Positions 51,266-59,751 of a stretch of 64,000 nucleotides of DNA are shown one piece after another. The notes under the pieces were generated by a model. The model saw only the letters and a program-made list of their open reading frames with translations, did no database searches and had not been told where the DNA came from. The position numbers and the translations under genes were made by a program. Positions within the stretch are counted from its first letter, which is position 1. Each line of letters begins with the position of its first letter. Origin of the DNA: Flavobacterium anhuiense (lineage in GTDB: Bacteria > Bacteroidota > Bacteroidia > Flavobacteriales > Flavobacteriaceae); assembly GCF_900101855.1 (NCBI RefSeq), contig NZ_FMVC01000002.1:163328-227327 (forward strand), written 5' to 3'.

Positions 51266-53302
51266 ATGAAAAAGATTTCACTACTCCTTTTTTTGCTGAC
51301 ATCAACTATATCCTTTGGTCAAAACAGCGCAGAAACTTGTGAAATATTAAACAAAATAAATGCGCTCATTCAAGCTGAACATTTGAGACCCAAACCAGTT
51401 GATGACAGCTTATCTGTGTTCGTTTTTGACAATCTCATTAACGAACTTGACCCTTCTCGCAATATCTTTTTTAAGAGCGAATATGACGAATTGGCTCAGA
51501 AATACCGCTACAACTTAGACGATTTGATTCTAAAGAACGATTGCAGTTTTCTTACTGATATAAAAGCAAAATACGTAAATGGCCTCATACGCACTAAAAA
51601 GGTTTTAGAAAAAATTCAGACCATACCGATAGACTATGTTAAAAAAGATACGATTCGATTTTATAAAAAATCTTTTGCCTTTTATTTAAAAAAAGAAGAC
51701 TTGGAAAAAGTTTGGATGAAAAAACTGCGTTATCAAATCTTAGATGATATTGCTGAAATGAGCGAAAATCTAGACTCTGTAAAAACAAATTTCAAATCGA
51801 TTGAACAAACAGCTAAAAATCAAATCGTTTCGAATGAAATATGCCGTTTTAATTCATTAATTGAAACTAATACAAAACAGGAAGAAAAACTATATAATTT
51901 CTTTTGCACGTATTTTGATCCACATACGGCATACTTTAGTGATGATTCTAAATCTAGTTTTGTTGCTTCTCTATCAAAAGAGCATTTGTCGCTAGGAATG
52001 ACGGTAAACCTCAACGAGAAAAACGAAATTATTATTGATGAAATAGATCCAAATGGTCCAGCATATCAAACAGGCCAGATAAAAAAAGGTGATCAGATTA
52101 TTTCTATTTCCAATCAGAAAGAAACGCTTCAGGTTTCGTGTGCTTCTCTAGAATCTATATCGTCTATGATTTTGTCTGAAAATAACAAGCATATCACGCT
52201 TACCTTAAAACGCAATTCAGGTAAAAGTTTTGATGTTTATATTGAGAAACAGATGATGAAGGATGAAGAAAATTCGGTTTTCAGTTTTATCATTGGCAAA
52301 GACAGCAAAATTGGCTACGTAAAAATTCCGAGTTTTTATGCTGATCTTGACGGCAATAGCAGAAAAGGTTGTGCCGATGATGTGGCACGCGAAGTGATAA
52401 AACTACAAAGAGACAGCATAAAAGGCCTTGTAATTGATCTTATTGACAATGGCGGCGGTTCTATGGAAGAAGCCATAAAATTGGCAGGAATGTTTGTAGA
52501 TTATGGTCCGCTTTCGATTGTAATTGACAGCAAAAAAGAGAAATCTGTAATTAATGATCCTTTTAAGGGCGTTATTTACAGAGGTCCGATTGTGGTTTTG
52601 GTAAATAGCAATACGGCTTCGGCAAGTGAATTTTTCTCTTCTATCATGCAAGACTACAATCGCGCGCTTTTGTTAGGAAGCACGACGCTTGGAAAAGCTA
52701 CCATGCAGACTATTCTTCCACTTGATGAAGAAAAAAATACCGATTTCTTAAAGATTACAATCAATAAATTCTACAGGATTACAGGGAAAAGCCATCAATA
52801 TATTGGAGTAAAACCAGATGTTGTACTTCCCGAATTTTATGAAGATGTTTACCAAAAAGAAAGCGATTTCCCGACGGCTATAAAAAATGACAGTATCGAA
52901 CCTTTTTTGAAATACAAAACGTATGTCAAGAGAAATTTAATCGATAAAATTGCCAAAAACAGTTCGGAAAGATTGTCAGACAATTATTTTTTCAACAACA
53001 TTAAAAAGATCAATCTCAAGATAGATCAGCTTGTAAATACTCCAAAAGCAGAGATTCCGCTAACATTAGATGCAGTTTTCAATCAGAAAAAAACATTAAA
53101 TGCGCTTTGGACAGAAATCAATACTTTTAATGATGAAAATAATCCGCTTGATGTTTACAATTCGAGTGTCAATCAGTTTCTTCTAGGAGCCTATCCTAAT
53201 GATAAAACGATTAACCAATACCAAATGGATAATCTTAAAACTAACCCTTACCTGAATGAGGCTGTAAATATTATTAATGAATTTAATGGTAATAGTAAGT
53301 AA
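51266..53302 (+). CDS. S41 family C-terminal processing (tail-specific) protease
   Basis: The protein has a signal peptide (MKKISLLLFLLTSTISFG before QNSAE), an N-terminal helical Prc-type domain, a PDZ domain (about 238-320; VNLNEKNEIIIDEIDPNGPA), and the catalytic core with S452 (NTASASEFF), D463 (MQDYNRA) and K477 (TTLGKAT), spaced exactly as Ser/Asp/Lys in E. coli Prc. A C-terminal domain follows. It should act in the periplasm on protein C-termini. The second ATG was chosen because it gives a standard signal peptide and the -7-like box lies three bases before the first ATG (51245). Confidence 0.92.
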   Translation: MKKISLLLFLLTSTISFGQNSAETCEILNKINALIQAEHLRPKPVDDSLSVFVFDNLINELDPSRNIFFKSEYDELAQKYRYNLDDLILKNDCSFLTDIKAKYVNGLIRTKKVLEKIQTIPIDYVKKDTIRFYKKSFAFYLKKEDLEKVWMKKLRYQILDDIAEMSENLDSVKTNFKSIEQTAKNQIVSNEICRFNSLIETNTKQEEKLYNFFCTYFDPHTAYFSDDSKSSFVASLSKEHLSLGMTVNLNEKNEIIIDEIDPNGPAYQTGQIKKGDQIISISNQKETLQVSCASLESISSMILSENNKHITLTLKRNSGKSFDVYIEKQMMKDEENSVFSFIIGKDSKIGYVKIPSFYADLDGNSRKGCADDVAREVIKLQRDSIKGLVIDLIDNGGGSMEEAIKLAGMFVDYGPLSIVIDSKKEKSVINDPFKGVIYRGPIVVLVNSNTASASEFFSSIMQDYNRALLLGSTTLGKATMQTILPLDEEKNTDFLKITINKFYRITGKSHQYIGVKPDVVLPEFYEDVYQKESDFPTAIKNDSIEPFLKYKTYVKRNLIDKIAKNSSERLSDNYFFNNIKKINLKIDQLVNTPKAEIPLTLDAVFNQKKTLNALWTEINTFNDENNPLDVYNSSVNQFLLGAYPNDKTINQYQMDNLKTNPYLNEAVNIINEFNGNSK

Positions 53303-53324
53303 TGTTTTTTGTTTCTGGTTTCAG

Positions 53325-53450
53325 GTTTAACCGCAAAATTCGCAAGGGGTTACGCAAAGTTCGCAAAGTTTTTTACACAAAGCTTTGCGAACTTTGAATT
53401 TTGTAAACTCATTTATAAAATATCTTTGCGCGCTTTGCGGTTAAATTGTA
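53325..53450. repeat. CGCAAAG/CTTTGCG palindromic spacer
   Basis: AACCGCAAAATTCGCAAG and TTACGCAAAGTTCGCAAAG face CTTTGCGAACTTTGAA and CTTTGCGCGCTTTGCGGTTAA. It is a member of the spacer family also found at 38396-38460 and 47300-47460. Confidence 0.75.
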
Positions 53451-53526
53451 CATCAGCCATTCAACTTGAAACCTGAAACCTGAAACAAAAAAACTAAAAA
53501 CCACCCTACAAAAAAGAATTATTTTG

Positions 53527-53558
53527 TTTTTGTAAAAATTAGGAAAACCTTATTTTTG
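53527..53558 (+). promoter_or_regulatory. Promoter of the yebC-like gene
   Basis: TTTTTG (53527-53532), 18 bases, then TATTTTTG, a perfect TAnnTTTG. This is the best full match to the Bacteroidota promoter in the window. The start of transcription would be about 17 bases before the ATG. Confidence 0.72.
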
Positions 53559-53581
53559 CATCACAAAACTAAAAATTAGAA

Positions 53582-54295
53582 ATGGGAAGAGCGTTCGAAT
53601 TTAGAAAAGGAAGAAAAATGAAACGTTGGTCAGCAATGGCCAAAACATTTACCAGAATTGGTAAAGATATCGTAATGGCTGTTAAAGAAGGCGGACCAAA
53701 CCCCGACTCTAATTCTAGATTAAGAGCTGTTATTCAAAATGCAAAAGCCGCAAACATGCCTAAGGACAATGTGGAGCGCGCGATTAAAAATGCAAGTAAT
53801 AAAGATACTGCCAACTATAAAGAAATTTTGTTTGAAGGATACGCTCCTCACGGAATTGCAATCTTAATTGAAACTGCTTCTGATAACAATAACAGAACGG
53901 TAGCAAACATCCGCAGTTATTTCAACAAATGCAACGGAACAATGGGAACTCAAGGTTCTGTTGAATTTATGTTTGACCATACTTGCAACTTTAGAATTGC
54001 AAAAGATGGTATCGATGCTGAGGAATTAGAATTAGAATTAATTGATTTTGGTGCTGAGGAAGTTTTTGAAGACGAAGACGGAATCTTAATCTATGCTCCT
54101 TTTGGAAGTTTTGGTGCTTTACAAAAAGAATTAGAAAACAGAGGTCTTGAAATCCTATCTTCTGGTTTTGAGCGTATTCCGCAAATCACTAAAGAATTAA
54201 CAGAAGCTCAAATCGCTGACGTTGAGAAACTAATCGAAAAAATCGAGGAAGATGATGACGTGATGAACGTGTATCATACCATGAAAGAAGATTAA
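53582..54295 (+). CDS. yebC: YebC/PmpR family protein
   Basis: The 237-residue protein has the family's start (MGRAFEFRKGRKMKRWSAMAKTFTRIGKDI), the central domain (EGYAPHGIAILIETASDNNNRTVANIRSYFNKCNG) and GSVEFMFDHTC. The family is annotated as DNA-binding regulators; recent work links some members to translation of proline-rich stretches. The N-terminal GRAFEFRKGRK form is the Bacteroidota one. It is monocistronic with its own promoter and terminator. Confidence 0.93.
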   Translation: MGRAFEFRKGRKMKRWSAMAKTFTRIGKDIVMAVKEGGPNPDSNSRLRAVIQNAKAANMPKDNVERAIKNASNKDTANYKEILFEGYAPHGIAILIETASDNNNRTVANIRSYFNKCNGTMGTQGSVEFMFDHTCNFRIAKDGIDAEELELELIDFGAEEVFEDEDGILIYAPFGSFGALQKELENRGLEILSSGFERIPQITKELTEAQIADVEKLIEKIEEDDDVMNVYHTMKED

Positions 54296-54319
54296 TCTTT
54301 CTATAAAATATATTTTAAA

Positions 54320-54350
54320 AAAAGCTCTGGATTTTCTGGGGCTTTTTGTT
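54320..54350 (+). terminator. Terminator after the yebC-like gene
   Basis: AAAAGCTCT pairs with GGGGCTTTT (two G-T pairs), then a T-rich tract. Confidence 0.7.
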
Positions 54351-54383
54351 TTTCGGAATTTTCCCTTAATTCAAATAAAAAAT

Positions 54384-54391
54384 TATATTTG
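54384..54391 (+). promoter_or_regulatory. -7 box TATATTTG for the next small gene
   Basis: Perfect TAnnTTTG 30 bases before the ATG at 54422. A possible TTG start at 54389 lies inside this box and is therefore unlikely. Confidence 0.5.
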
Positions 54392-54421
54392 TTTGTATTG
54401 CAAACAGGAAGAACATTGAGC

Positions 54422-54805
54422 ATGTCCAAAATTTCAATTATAAAAAAAATACAATTAGGCGATGAAAGATCGTTTCCTACTGAGACACCTGATTTTGAAT
54501 TCCCTTTTAGTTTTTATTGTGGAAATGGAGGAATAAAACATGAAGCAGTAATTTCATTTAAAAACTCTAATTTTTTAAATTCATTAATCCAAGCGGAACA
54601 AATAACAAATAAGGATTTGGCTCAATTTCATATTACTAAACTAGAAAATTTAGAAGATCCAAATAGAACATTTTTGTACCGATATCAAATTTGCAATTTT
54701 AAAGATTGCCAGAACACTTATCTTTTAATTTTTGATATTGATGAATATAGAGGTTATTATGGTTGCTTTATATATGGAGTTTTAGAGATAGAAAATATCA
54801 CTTAA
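54422..54805 (+). CDS. Hypothetical protein
   Basis: I do not recognise this 127-residue protein. It starts MSKISIIKKIQLGDERSFPT, has mixed helix and strand, and is moderately acidic with many aromatics (FCGNGGIKHEAVISF-like, FDIDEYRGYYGCFIYGVLEIEN at the end). No signal peptide or membrane segment. A good -7 box precedes it, which supports that it is real. It may be convergent with a small minus-strand gene. Confidence 0.6.
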   Translation: MSKISIIKKIQLGDERSFPTETPDFEFPFSFYCGNGGIKHEAVISFKNSNFLNSLIQAEQITNKDLAQFHITKLENLEDPNRTFLYRYQICNFKDCQNTYLLIFDIDEYRGYYGCFIYGVLEIENIT

Positions 54806-54821
54806 TATTAAAGATTTTTAT

Positions 54822-55109
54822 TTATAGGATTGGAAAAATCATTATTGGCGTAATAATAGTTTTAAAAAACAAAAGTAGGTCATCTGCATCAATTGAAGAT
54901 TTATTTTTGTTTAATGTAGTACTGATAATGTCGTTATCCTCTATCTTTTCGATTTCCCAAATATCATTTTCATTAACCAGCAACAGAAAAATCCATTCGT
55001 TAAGATATTTTGAACAGAAAGTTATTCTCTGCTTTCCGTCTCTTTTTTTCTTATCTAAGTGGACAAAACCTGTAAATCCAATCATTAGAAATTTTTCTTT
55101 TATCGTCAT
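54822..55109 (-). CDS. Hypothetical protein (95 residues)
   Basis: The minus frame reads as a plausible soluble protein (KEKFLMIGFTGFVHLDKKKR, NEWIFLLLVNENDIWEIEKI, NKSSIDADDLLLFFKTI). The overlapping plus-strand frame (54763-55128) is rich in Ile, Phe and Ser, starts inside the previous gene, and looks like a shadow. No known family is recognised, so the call is weak. Confidence 0.5.
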   Translation of the reverse strand: MTIKEKFLMIGFTGFVHLDKKKRDGKQRITFCSKYLNEWIFLLLVNENDIWEIEKIEDNDIISTTLNKNKSSIDADDLLLFFKTIITPIMIFPIL

Positions 55110-55218
55110 GCTTGTTTTAAAATATTAAAGATTTTAAAGCTAAAATAAAAAATACTCAGATAATTATTTGAATTCATTTTAAACTAAGATTAAATACTTC
55201 TAAAGATAACATTTAGAT

Positions 55219-55226
55219 TATATTTG
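55219..55226 (+). promoter_or_regulatory. -7 box TATATTTG for the His-rich lipoprotein gene
   Basis: Perfect TAnnTTTG 29 bases before the ATG; a TTC stands 18 bases upstream where TTG is expected. Confidence 0.52.
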
Positions 55227-55255
55227 CAACACCTCAAATATAATTTAAACTAAAA

Positions 55256-55465
55256 ATGCAAACATCAAAAATCACCCGAATTGCTGTAGTAGCACTAGTT
55301 CTTTTGTTCTTAGTACTAAGTGTAATTAGCTGCAGTACGCATGTACACACTCACGGCCATCATCACCATGCCCCAGGTAAAAAAATTCCACCAGGACAAG
55401 CTAAAAAAATGAATGGAGATCAAAGCGCCAAAGCATATGCTCCAGGTCAACAGAAAAAGAGATAA
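55256..55465 (+). CDS. Small His-rich lipoprotein
   Basis: The 69-residue protein has a hydrophobic segment ending in a lipobox (VLSVISCSTH, Cys26), then HVHTHGHHHHAPGKKIPPGQAKK. The HxH cluster suggests metal binding. Similar small proteins in Flavobacterium are, as far as I recall, labelled quinol oxidase subunit 4-like, but no oxidase genes are near. After Cys removal only about 43 residues remain. A hairpin terminator follows. Confidence 0.75.
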   Translation: MQTSKITRIAVVALVLLFLVLSVISCSTHVHTHGHHHHAPGKKIPPGQAKKMNGDQSAKAYAPGQQKKR

Positions 55466-55474
55466 TAAAAAATG

Positions 55475-55499
55475 CCTTCTGAATTTCAGAAGGTTTTTT
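55475..55499 (+). terminator. Terminator after the His-rich lipoprotein gene
   Basis: CCTTCTGA-ATT-TCAGAAGG (eight perfect pairs) followed by seven T. Confidence 0.88.
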
Positions 55500-55679
55500 A
55501 TTTCATTTTTATTTTTAATGAAAAACAAATTCGAAAAATATAATTACTTTGATAAAAGAGATAATCTAAATAGATCAACATCAATAATACTAATTTAAAA
55601 TAAAGAACAATATCTAGGGGTTTCTCTCCAGAAATTAAAAATTTCTACAATATCTTAATACAAATAGAATTTACTAAAA

Positions 55680-55970
55680 ATGGAAATAAAAACTCTTCAA
55701 AAATATTTAGGGATGGCTGTTCATTTTATTTATTATCATCATCATAGATTGAATAATGAAAAAGTATTTGACGATGATTATTGGGAGCATTTATTAAAAA
55801 CAGGAACATTGGAATATTGGGAAACGTTATACAAATGTCTTGACTTTGCTTTAACTCAAGATGATTACTGTTTATCAGTAGTTGATTCACCATTTAATGA
55901 GCGTTATTCTCAGGCTGATCTTAAATTGTTTTTCGAGAAATTTCACATTTATTTGAGAGCACGCTTATAG
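55680..55970 (+). CDS. Hypothetical protein, maybe truncated by frameshift
   Basis: A 96-residue protein, unrecognised. It is helical and acidic, rich in Tyr/His near the N-terminus (MAVHFIYYHHHRLNNEK), with EYWETLYKCLDFALTQDDYC. Just after its stop another frame gives LIALIDNSKPSDSGWPEIEK and stops at 56088, which may be its lost C-terminus. The size and charge recall immunity-type genes of polymorphic toxin loci; the downstream toxin remnant supports that context but does not prove it. Confidence 0.5.
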   Translation: MEIKTLQKYLGMAVHFIYYHHHRLNNEKVFDDDYWEHLLKTGTLEYWETLYKCLDFALTQDDYCLSVVDSPFNERYSQADLKLFFEKFHIYLRARL

Positions 55971-56088
55971 GCTAAATCTTATAGCCTTAATCGATAATAG
56001 TAAGCCAAGTGATTCAGGTTGGCCAGAAATTGAGAAAGCTAATATGCAAATAGTAAATGCAATTAGATTAAAAATCGACAAATCTTAA
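55971..56088 (+). pseudogene. Possible out-of-frame C-terminal piece of the preceding gene
   Basis: In the +1 frame relative to the gene before it, an open stretch encodes IALIDNSKPSDSGWPEIEKA and NMQIVNAIRLKIDKS before TAA, protein-like in composition and without an ATG at its head. It is probably a frameshifted tail or an unrelated gene fragment. Confidence 0.4.
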
Positions 56089-56197
56089 TATAACAGTATT
56101 AATTTAAAGTCGAAAATATTTGAGATCGCTTTTTTTAAGAATTAAAAGAGAGTGTACAAAGCCAGAGTCATTTGTGCAGCGTTAGTAAGGGAGATTG

Positions 56198-56395
56198 ATG
56201 AAGCTAAAAGATTGGTACAAAATGGAAACAGCTGTATCTGATTTTAAACGAGCGAATCCAAATAGCAAACTAAAAGTAGAAATGGAATTTTATTTCAAAG
56301 GAGATTCCAAAAGACCATATGCAGTTGATGTTAACGTATATGTTGATGGAAAATACAATAATACACTAAGTAAAGAAAGTATAACTAATCTATAA
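56198..56395 (+). pseudogene. C-terminal remnant of a DNA/RNA non-specific endonuclease toxin
   Basis: The 65 residues read WYKMETAVSDFKRANP, then KLKVEMEFYFKGDSKRPYAV, then DVNVYVDGKYNNTL. This matches the tail of the nuclease domain used as a tip in polymorphic toxins, where W-K-x-M-E is followed by YxGDSxRPxxFxVxY and IDG. The metal- and DNA-binding part that should stand before it is missing, and stop codons lie just upstream. So it is most likely a fragment left after loss of the toxin body. It stands 14 bases before an immunity-like gene. Confidence 0.65.
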
Positions 56396-56409
56396 TTAAA
56401 AATTAAAAA

Positions 56410-57120
56410 ATGGAAATAAATTATTTAGTTTCAGAAATAATAAAAAATTACACAGAATTTAATTATGATAAATTAGTTGTCGAGTATATTTTCACTTTAC
56501 AAGGTAGTTACAATTTTATCGTAACATATAAAAATGGAACTAATTATACAGAGTCCGAAATTTCTAATAAACCAATTAGAGAAACTGTTCGCCAAATGGC
56601 TGAAACATACCATGAATTAAAAGATTCTACAAAAAAATTTAATTATGTAAAAATAGAGATTAATAAAGACGGTAATTACACTGAATTATACAAGTGGGAT
56701 AATCAGATAGAAAAACAAGATTTACTAGATTATGCAGAAGTTTTTTATCAGTGGGTAAACGAACGTATGATGTCTATGATATTTGAATACGAAAAAGATA
56801 ATGATCTTGTACCAACTGAATATGACTCAGATGGTGATTTGGAATATTTAAGTTCGTGGGACAGTGGTGTATTTACTTTCCATATCGATAAAAATAATAA
56901 TTTAGAATACAAGGTAGTTCTTACAAAAGATGGTAAAGAAAGGACACTTGATCTTCCTTTGAGAGATTATTTTGTAGAAGGAATATTAGATCACTATCTA
57001 GTAACTAATAATGAACTTTCTAATGAATGGAAACCTTGGAATACTATGATATTAAAATCTCTCCATTATGATATTCCATATGATAAAAGAGAAGAATTTG
57101 TAAATTATATTTTAGAATAA
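56410..57120 (+). CDS. Immunity-like protein (YezG/DUF600-like)
   Basis: The 236-residue acidic protein includes EIIKNYTEFNYDKLVVEYIF, a strand-rich part, and FNYVKIEINKDGNYTELYKWDN, then a second half with similar wording (SSWDSGVFTFHIDKNNN). The first half resembles YezG-type immunity proteins that inhibit nuclease toxins. It directly follows a nuclease-toxin remnant, the normal toxin-then-immunity order. So it may be an orphan immunity gene kept after loss of its toxin. The family call is from pattern recognition only. Confidence 0.6.
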   Translation: MEINYLVSEIIKNYTEFNYDKLVVEYIFTLQGSYNFIVTYKNGTNYTESEISNKPIRETVRQMAETYHELKDSTKKFNYVKIEINKDGNYTELYKWDNQIEKQDLLDYAEVFYQWVNERMMSMIFEYEKDNDLVPTEYDSDGDLEYLSSWDSGVFTFHIDKNNNLEYKVVLTKDGKERTLDLPLRDYFVEGILDHYLVTNNELSNEWKPWNTMILKSLHYDIPYDKREEFVNYILE

Positions 57121-57181
57121 TTTTTTTTAACTCAAAAAATATAGATAACTGATAAAAGCATATCAAGCTCAAGCTATCCCC

Positions 57182-57219
57182 AAAAAAAGCCTTCTGAAAA
57201 ATTCCAGAAGGCTTTTTTT
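57182..57219. terminator. Bidirectional terminator
   Basis: AAAAAAAGCCTTCTG and CAGAAGGCTTTTTTT form a perfect 15-pair stem with an eight-base loop between convergent immunity-like and LamG genes. Confidence 0.93.
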
Positions 57220-57241
57220 ATATTAAAATGATATAACAACT

Positions 57242-58153
57242 TTACTTCTTCCCATTCGTATTAATAACCTTAATCAAATAAGTACCTTCTGGCAAGTCTG
57301 TAATATTAGAAGCATTGGCACTCATTATTTGTCTTCCTTGAGAGAAAACCTCAATAATTTTACCGCTTTTATTTGTTTCAACAGAAGTTGTGGGTGCCTG
57401 TAAGGATTCTTTTGAAGGTGTCGTAACAGTCTTTTTAGATGCACTTGATGTTGCAAGACTTGAAACAGGCGCGCCTTCGGTTACTGGCGCAACACTTGGC
57501 TTAGAACTATTATATGCTTCCTTAACTTGTTCATCTGTCATGGCGACACTATACAATCTTAAATCGTCAATATCTGCGTTGATACTCGTTGAGGTATTTA
57601 ATTTCCCTAGATTTAAAATATACCCTTTTGCCGAACGCTGAATTCCTTCTGCAGACTTTAACAATTCGCCGTTACGATAGATTTTTGAAACATTTCCGTC
57701 ATAAGTTATACTATAAAAATACCAGACTTCTTTTACTAATGGCACTGAAACGATCACATTATTTGTATCTCCCCAGCCTACCAGACTCAAATCTGAATTG
57801 CTTCCAGACACGGGCTGTTGTACTAATCCAAAATATTGTCCGTTTACTGCTGCACCGTATCCTAAAATGTAATTTGGAATATTGACCGCATTAAATTTTA
57901 CCCAAACCGATATAGTTTTTGGTTTATTATCCTGCGGAAGCTCTCCTACTACAGCCTGATAAGCTTTATTTGTAAGTCGCAAAGCGCTTTTGGGACTTCC
58001 CATTCTATCGTTAACAAAAAGTGGCGTTCCTAAAAAAGAAATGGAATTATCAGCACTGTTAAGATTACCGTTAAAATTAAATTCCTGTACCGGATTTTGC
58101 GCATTGGCAGTTAAAAAATTTACAAACATTAACGTGAGTAATATTTTTTTCAT
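57242..58153 (-). CDS. Secreted LamG-domain protein (paralogue 1)
   Basis: The 303-residue protein has a signal peptide (MKKILLTLMFVNFLTANA), a concanavalin-like LamG domain (about 20-215; EFNFNGNLNSADNSISFLG, KTISVWVKFN, DIDDLRLYSVAMTDEQVKEAY), a Ser/Thr/Val-rich linker, and a C-terminal GKIIEVFSQGRQIM...LPEGTYLIKV region like type A sorting domains of the type IX secretion system. LamG domains bind glycans or proteins. It is about 60% alike to the next gene by eye and arose by tandem duplication. Confidence 0.85.
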   Translation of the reverse strand: MKKILLTLMFVNFLTANAQNPVQEFNFNGNLNSADNSISFLGTPLFVNDRMGSPKSALRLTNKAYQAVVGELPQDNKPKTISVWVKFNAVNIPNYILGYGAAVNGQYFGLVQQPVSGSNSDLSLVGWGDTNNVIVSVPLVKEVWYFYSITYDGNVSKIYRNGELLKSAEGIQRSAKGYILNLGKLNTSTSINADIDDLRLYSVAMTDEQVKEAYNSSKPSVAPVTEGAPVSSLATSSASKKTVTTPSKESLQAPTTSVETNKSGKIIEVFSQGRQIMSANASNITDLPEGTYLIKVINTNGKK

Positions 58154-58396
58154 AGTTATAGGTTTTTATCAGAATAGTGGTAAATGGGCAAATAGTTTAA
58201 AATGGCAATTTGAAATCATTTTCTCGACTTCAAACTTTCGTTTATTATTTTCATAAATTTTGTTAAAACTATAATTTTAATTCAGCATCACCAAACGATT
58301 CCTACACACAAATGCATAATTCTCACAAAATTACAATTAACACATAAAACAATAATGCTTTAATGCATTTTAGACAACTTTAGAATGGAAATTAAA

Positions 58397-58428
58397 ACTA
58401 AAAAAAGCTTCCTGATCCCAGAAAGCTT
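58397..58428 (-). terminator. Terminator after LamG paralogue 2
   Basis: On the minus strand AAGCTTTCTG pairs with CAGGAAGCTT (ten pairs, one G-T; GGAT loop) and runs into T5-7, 80 bases after the stop. It separates the two paralogues, so they are probably transcribed independently. Confidence 0.78.
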
Positions 58429-58507
58429 CCCTTACTATTCCAAAAACTCAATTGCTTACGCAATAAAAAAATACTAACTAACATTTAAAAACAAACTAAA
58501 AAACCAT

Positions 58508-59407
58508 TTATTTTGAAGTAATTTTCTTTGATGCAGTGCTGGTAATTTTTAATAAATAAGTCCCTTCAGGGAGATCTGCTATGTTCGCTGCATTACTTCC
58601 CATTATTTTTTGTCCTTGCGAATAAACTTCTACACTTTTAGTTGTACCGTTAACTTCATTTGAAGTAATAATAGCCTCACTTGCAGTTTTTGCTTTTACA
58701 GATGTTTTTTCCGTTTTAGCTTCTACAGATCCCACAGGAGACAAATTAGAAACCTTTTCGCTATCATACAATTCTTTTACCTGAACTGGAGTCAAAGCAA
58801 TATTATAAATCTTTAAATCATCTATATCAGCATTTATTCCAACCATTGTATTGATTTCTCCCAATCTAAAAATATTGCCATTTGTAGATCTAGTCATACC
58901 TTCCAGATACTTCAGTAATTTACCGTCACGATATATCTTAGAAGTAGTACCTTCATAGGTAATAGTATAATGGTACCAAATATTTTTTTCTAGCGGTGTA
59001 GATACGATAACATCATTAGAAGCTCCCCAGGCCGCTAAACTTAGGTCAGAGTTAGAAGAAGTTGTTCCTTGCTGCAATAAACCGCAATATTGAGCATTTA
59101 AAGGATTTCCGTAGCCCCAAATATAATTTGCATTTGAAATATCGTTGAATTTAACCCAAATACTGATTGTTCTTGAGCTTTTTCCTTGTGGCAGATTATC
59201 AATTACTGCTTCTAAAGCTTTATTATTTAACCGCTGAGCGCCTTTCAGAACACCCGCTCTATCAGCTACATAATTGTCGGTTCCAATGAATGAAATTGTA
59301 TTTGCCGTATTGTTTAAAGTACCATTAAAGTTAAATTCCTGAATCGGTGTTTGTGCATTTACATTCAAAAAACTTACAAACAATACGGTTAGTAGTAATT
59401 TTTTCAT
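58508..59407 (-). CDS. Secreted LamG-domain protein (paralogue 2)
   Basis: The 299-residue protein has the same build as its neighbour: signal peptide (MKKLLLTVLFVSFLNVNA), LamG domain (EFNFNGTLNNTANTISFIG, RTISIWVKFND, DIDDLKIYNIALTPVQVKELY), linker, and KSVEVYSQGQKIMGSN...LPEGTYLLKI, ending KKITSK, closer to a complete type IX sorting signal than the neighbour. It is probably exported by T9SS. The substrate bound is unknown. Confidence 0.85.
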   Translation of the reverse strand: MKKLLLTVLFVSFLNVNAQTPIQEFNFNGTLNNTANTISFIGTDNYVADRAGVLKGAQRLNNKALEAVIDNLPQGKSSRTISIWVKFNDISNANYIWGYGNPLNAQYCGLLQQGTTSSNSDLSLAAWGASNDVIVSTPLEKNIWYHYTITYEGTTSKIYRDGKLLKYLEGMTRSTNGNIFRLGEINTMVGINADIDDLKIYNIALTPVQVKELYDSEKVSNLSPVGSVEAKTEKTSVKAKTASEAIITSNEVNGTTKSVEVYSQGQKIMGSNAANIADLPEGTYLLKITSTASKKITSK

Positions 59408-59453
59408 AATAGTAGATTTTAGGGATTAAACAACTTTCGTTATCTTAACACCT

Positions 59454-59481
59454 CAAAACTAGACTATTATAATTTTCACAA
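59454..59481 (-). promoter_or_regulatory. Promoter of LamG paralogue 2
   Basis: On the minus strand TTG (59479-59481), 17 bases, then TAGTTTTG, a perfect TAnnTTTG. It lies about 47 bases before the ATG. Confidence 0.52.
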
Positions 59482-59692
59482 GAAAAATTTCCGATAAAAT
59501 GCCTAAAAATTCGTTAAAATAACGTTTTTCATTCATTTTGACGGTAAAAACATTTTTAAAAAATCATAAATAATATTAAAATATTAAACTTAACTCAAAT
59601 AAAATCACAATTTCTTACGTATAAATACGGTATATTCAACAAAATAATTATTTTAACTTTTTACAAAAAAACTTATCACACAGAAAAGTTTA
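59482..59692. other. AT-rich intergenic stretch
   Basis: No gene, repeat or clear signal is seen in this part of the gap between LamG paralogue 2 and the cysteine synthase gene. Confidence 0.4.
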
Positions 59693-59728
59693 TCACAAAA
59701 AAAACTCCATTCAAGAACGAATGGAGTT
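59693..59728 (-). terminator. Terminator after the cysteine synthase family gene
   Basis: AACTCCATTC and GAATGGAGTT are perfectly complementary (six-base loop); on the minus strand a run of eight T follows. Confidence 0.9.
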
Positions 59729-59751
59729 GTATATTTTGGAAAGTACTTTTA

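Noticed and set aside
54763..55128. Plus-strand open frame of 121 codons
   Set aside because: It begins inside the preceding gene, is biased to Ile, Phe and Ser, and lies opposite a more protein-like minus-strand frame.
56153..56230. Alternative frame VYKARVICAALVREIDEAKRL before the toxin remnant
   Set aside because: Protein-like but short, without a usual start, and it ends soon after; it may be another remnant but cannot be supported as a gene.
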